Positions 42,563 to 42,988 of a stretch of DNA of 42,988 nucleotides are shown piece by piece. This stretch comes from Rhypophila decipiens. Its lineage: Eukaryota > Ascomycota > Sordariomycetes > Sordariales > Naviculisporaceae. Position 1 is the stretch's first letter, and each line of letters opens with the position of its first letter. The stretch covers positions 1 to 42,988 of the forward strand of contig MU858301.1 of NCBI GenBank assembly GCA_033297075.1. Reading direction: 5' to 3'. Both the position numbers and the translations under genes were made by a program. The notes under the pieces are model-generated. The model had not been told where the DNA came from and searched no databases. It was given only the letters and a program-made list of their open reading frames with translations.

Positions 42563-42745
42563 CACTTTTGCTGACAAGAAGCGGAAGTCTTGTTCCACTT
42601 TTGCTGACAAGAAGCGGAAGTGTTATTCCACTTTTGCTGACAAGAAGCAGAAGTCTTGTTCTACTTTTACTGACGAGAAGCCGAAGCCTTATTCCACTTT
42701 TGCTGACGAGAAGCCGAAGCCTTGTTCCACTTTTACTGACTAGAA
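42563..42745. repeat. 33-bp minisatellite, about 5.5 copies
   Basis: Tandem copies start at 42563, 42596, 42629, 42662, 42695 and 42728 (partial). Each contains CTTTTGCTGAC or a one-base variant and GAAG. The unit is a multiple of three, so every frame without a stop is an 11-residue repeat, but nothing indicates that it is translated. Confidence 0.92.
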
Positions 42746-42921
42746 ATCGCTAGCATACTCTGTCGTAAACAAAAAAGGAGGTATAATAGGACTATTATAA
42801 AGCCATAGAGTAATAATTTAGTTATTTATTTATATATTAATTAAGTATATCTCGCACAAATAGAGCTTAGTAAGAAAGAATAATTATAGATTAAGTGTGA
42901 GGGGCTGGACCAAACATCATT

Positions 42922-42947
42922 GGTGGAACCCGTTAACGGGTTCCACC
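42922..42947. repeat. 26-bp perfect palindrome (GTTAAC centre)
   Basis: Both halves are 13 bp and match perfectly. One more matched pair (42921/42948) and imperfect outer pairs extend it to about 42915–42954. It lies close to the window edge beside a CACGTG at 42960–42965. It could be a transposon terminus or a cruciform. Confidence 0.85.
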
Positions 42948-42988
42948 ACCGATGGAGCTCACGTGTCTCACCAGCATTTGGTCAATCG

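Larger units (their letters stand above)
42010..42988. other. AT-rich, repeat-laden right edge
   Basis: No gene. It contains a direct 10-bp duplication at 42209–42228, a hairpin at 42352–42385, the 33-bp minisatellite at 42563–42745, a very AT-rich stretch at 42760–42890 and a palindrome at 42922–42947. Overall it resembles decayed transposon or subtelomere-like DNA, but no transposase is visible. Confidence 0.5.

Noticed and set aside
42568..42753. 11-residue repeat protein read through the minisatellite
   Set aside because: A consequence of the 33-bp unit length; no good start, and AT-rich non-coding surroundings.

Overview
The window is nuclear DNA of a filamentous ascomycete (Pezizomycotina). 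Genes are split by short GT–AG introns of about 48–102 nt with CTAAC/CTGAC-like branch sites. The gene families are typical of that group: an A-T-TE NRPS-like synthetase, COMT-type O-methyltransferases, microsomal P450s, a NACHT STAND protein, a caspase-like protein, a TPR-CHAT protein and a GH93-type glycosidase. I cannot place the genus. All gene models were built by eye from reading frames and splice signals, without transcript data or database searches.

Left part (1–9.4 kb): a kinase remnant with only the C-lobe; an unrecognised 510-residue protein; a small one-TM protein; a secreted BNR/Asp-box hydrolase of GH93 type; a Cys-rich single-pass membrane protein with a Ser/Gly linker; and an intron-containing tRNA-Arg(TCG).

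Middle part (9.6–31.5 kb) is rich in secondary-metabolism genes. A six-exon class I terpene synthase ([14 protein letters not shown] and RY motifs) and a seven-exon P450 form a possible small terpenoid locus, separated by 2.4 kb that holds only fragments. A NACHT protein with an in-frame stop in its tail follows. Next comes a compact cluster: O-methyltransferase 1 (minus), a 981-residue A-T-TE synthetase (plus), O-methyltransferase 2 (plus), a second P450 (plus) and an NmrA-like reductase (plus). The synthetase family couples two aryl-alpha-keto acids into quinones, furanones or butenolides. The tailoring set suggests an O-methylated, oxidised and reduced product. That is inference; the product is unknown.

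Right part (31.5–43 kb): a caspase-like gene (minus) and a TPR-CHAT gene (plus) diverge from a 660-bp shared promoter that carries a 16-bp palindrome with an E-box. The caspase-like gene seems to carry a C-terminal beta-rich module that I cannot assign, joined by two introns. The TPR-CHAT frame keeps its His/Cys dyad but has in-frame stops at 35646 and 37278 and a frame change near 35220. With the NACHT gene this looks like a fungal immune or cell-death locus, and it is my best candidate for an undescribed system. Beyond it lie a disrupted uncharacterised gene, a 33-bp minisatellite, inverted repeats and AT-rich DNA suggestive of a decaying or transposon-derived edge.
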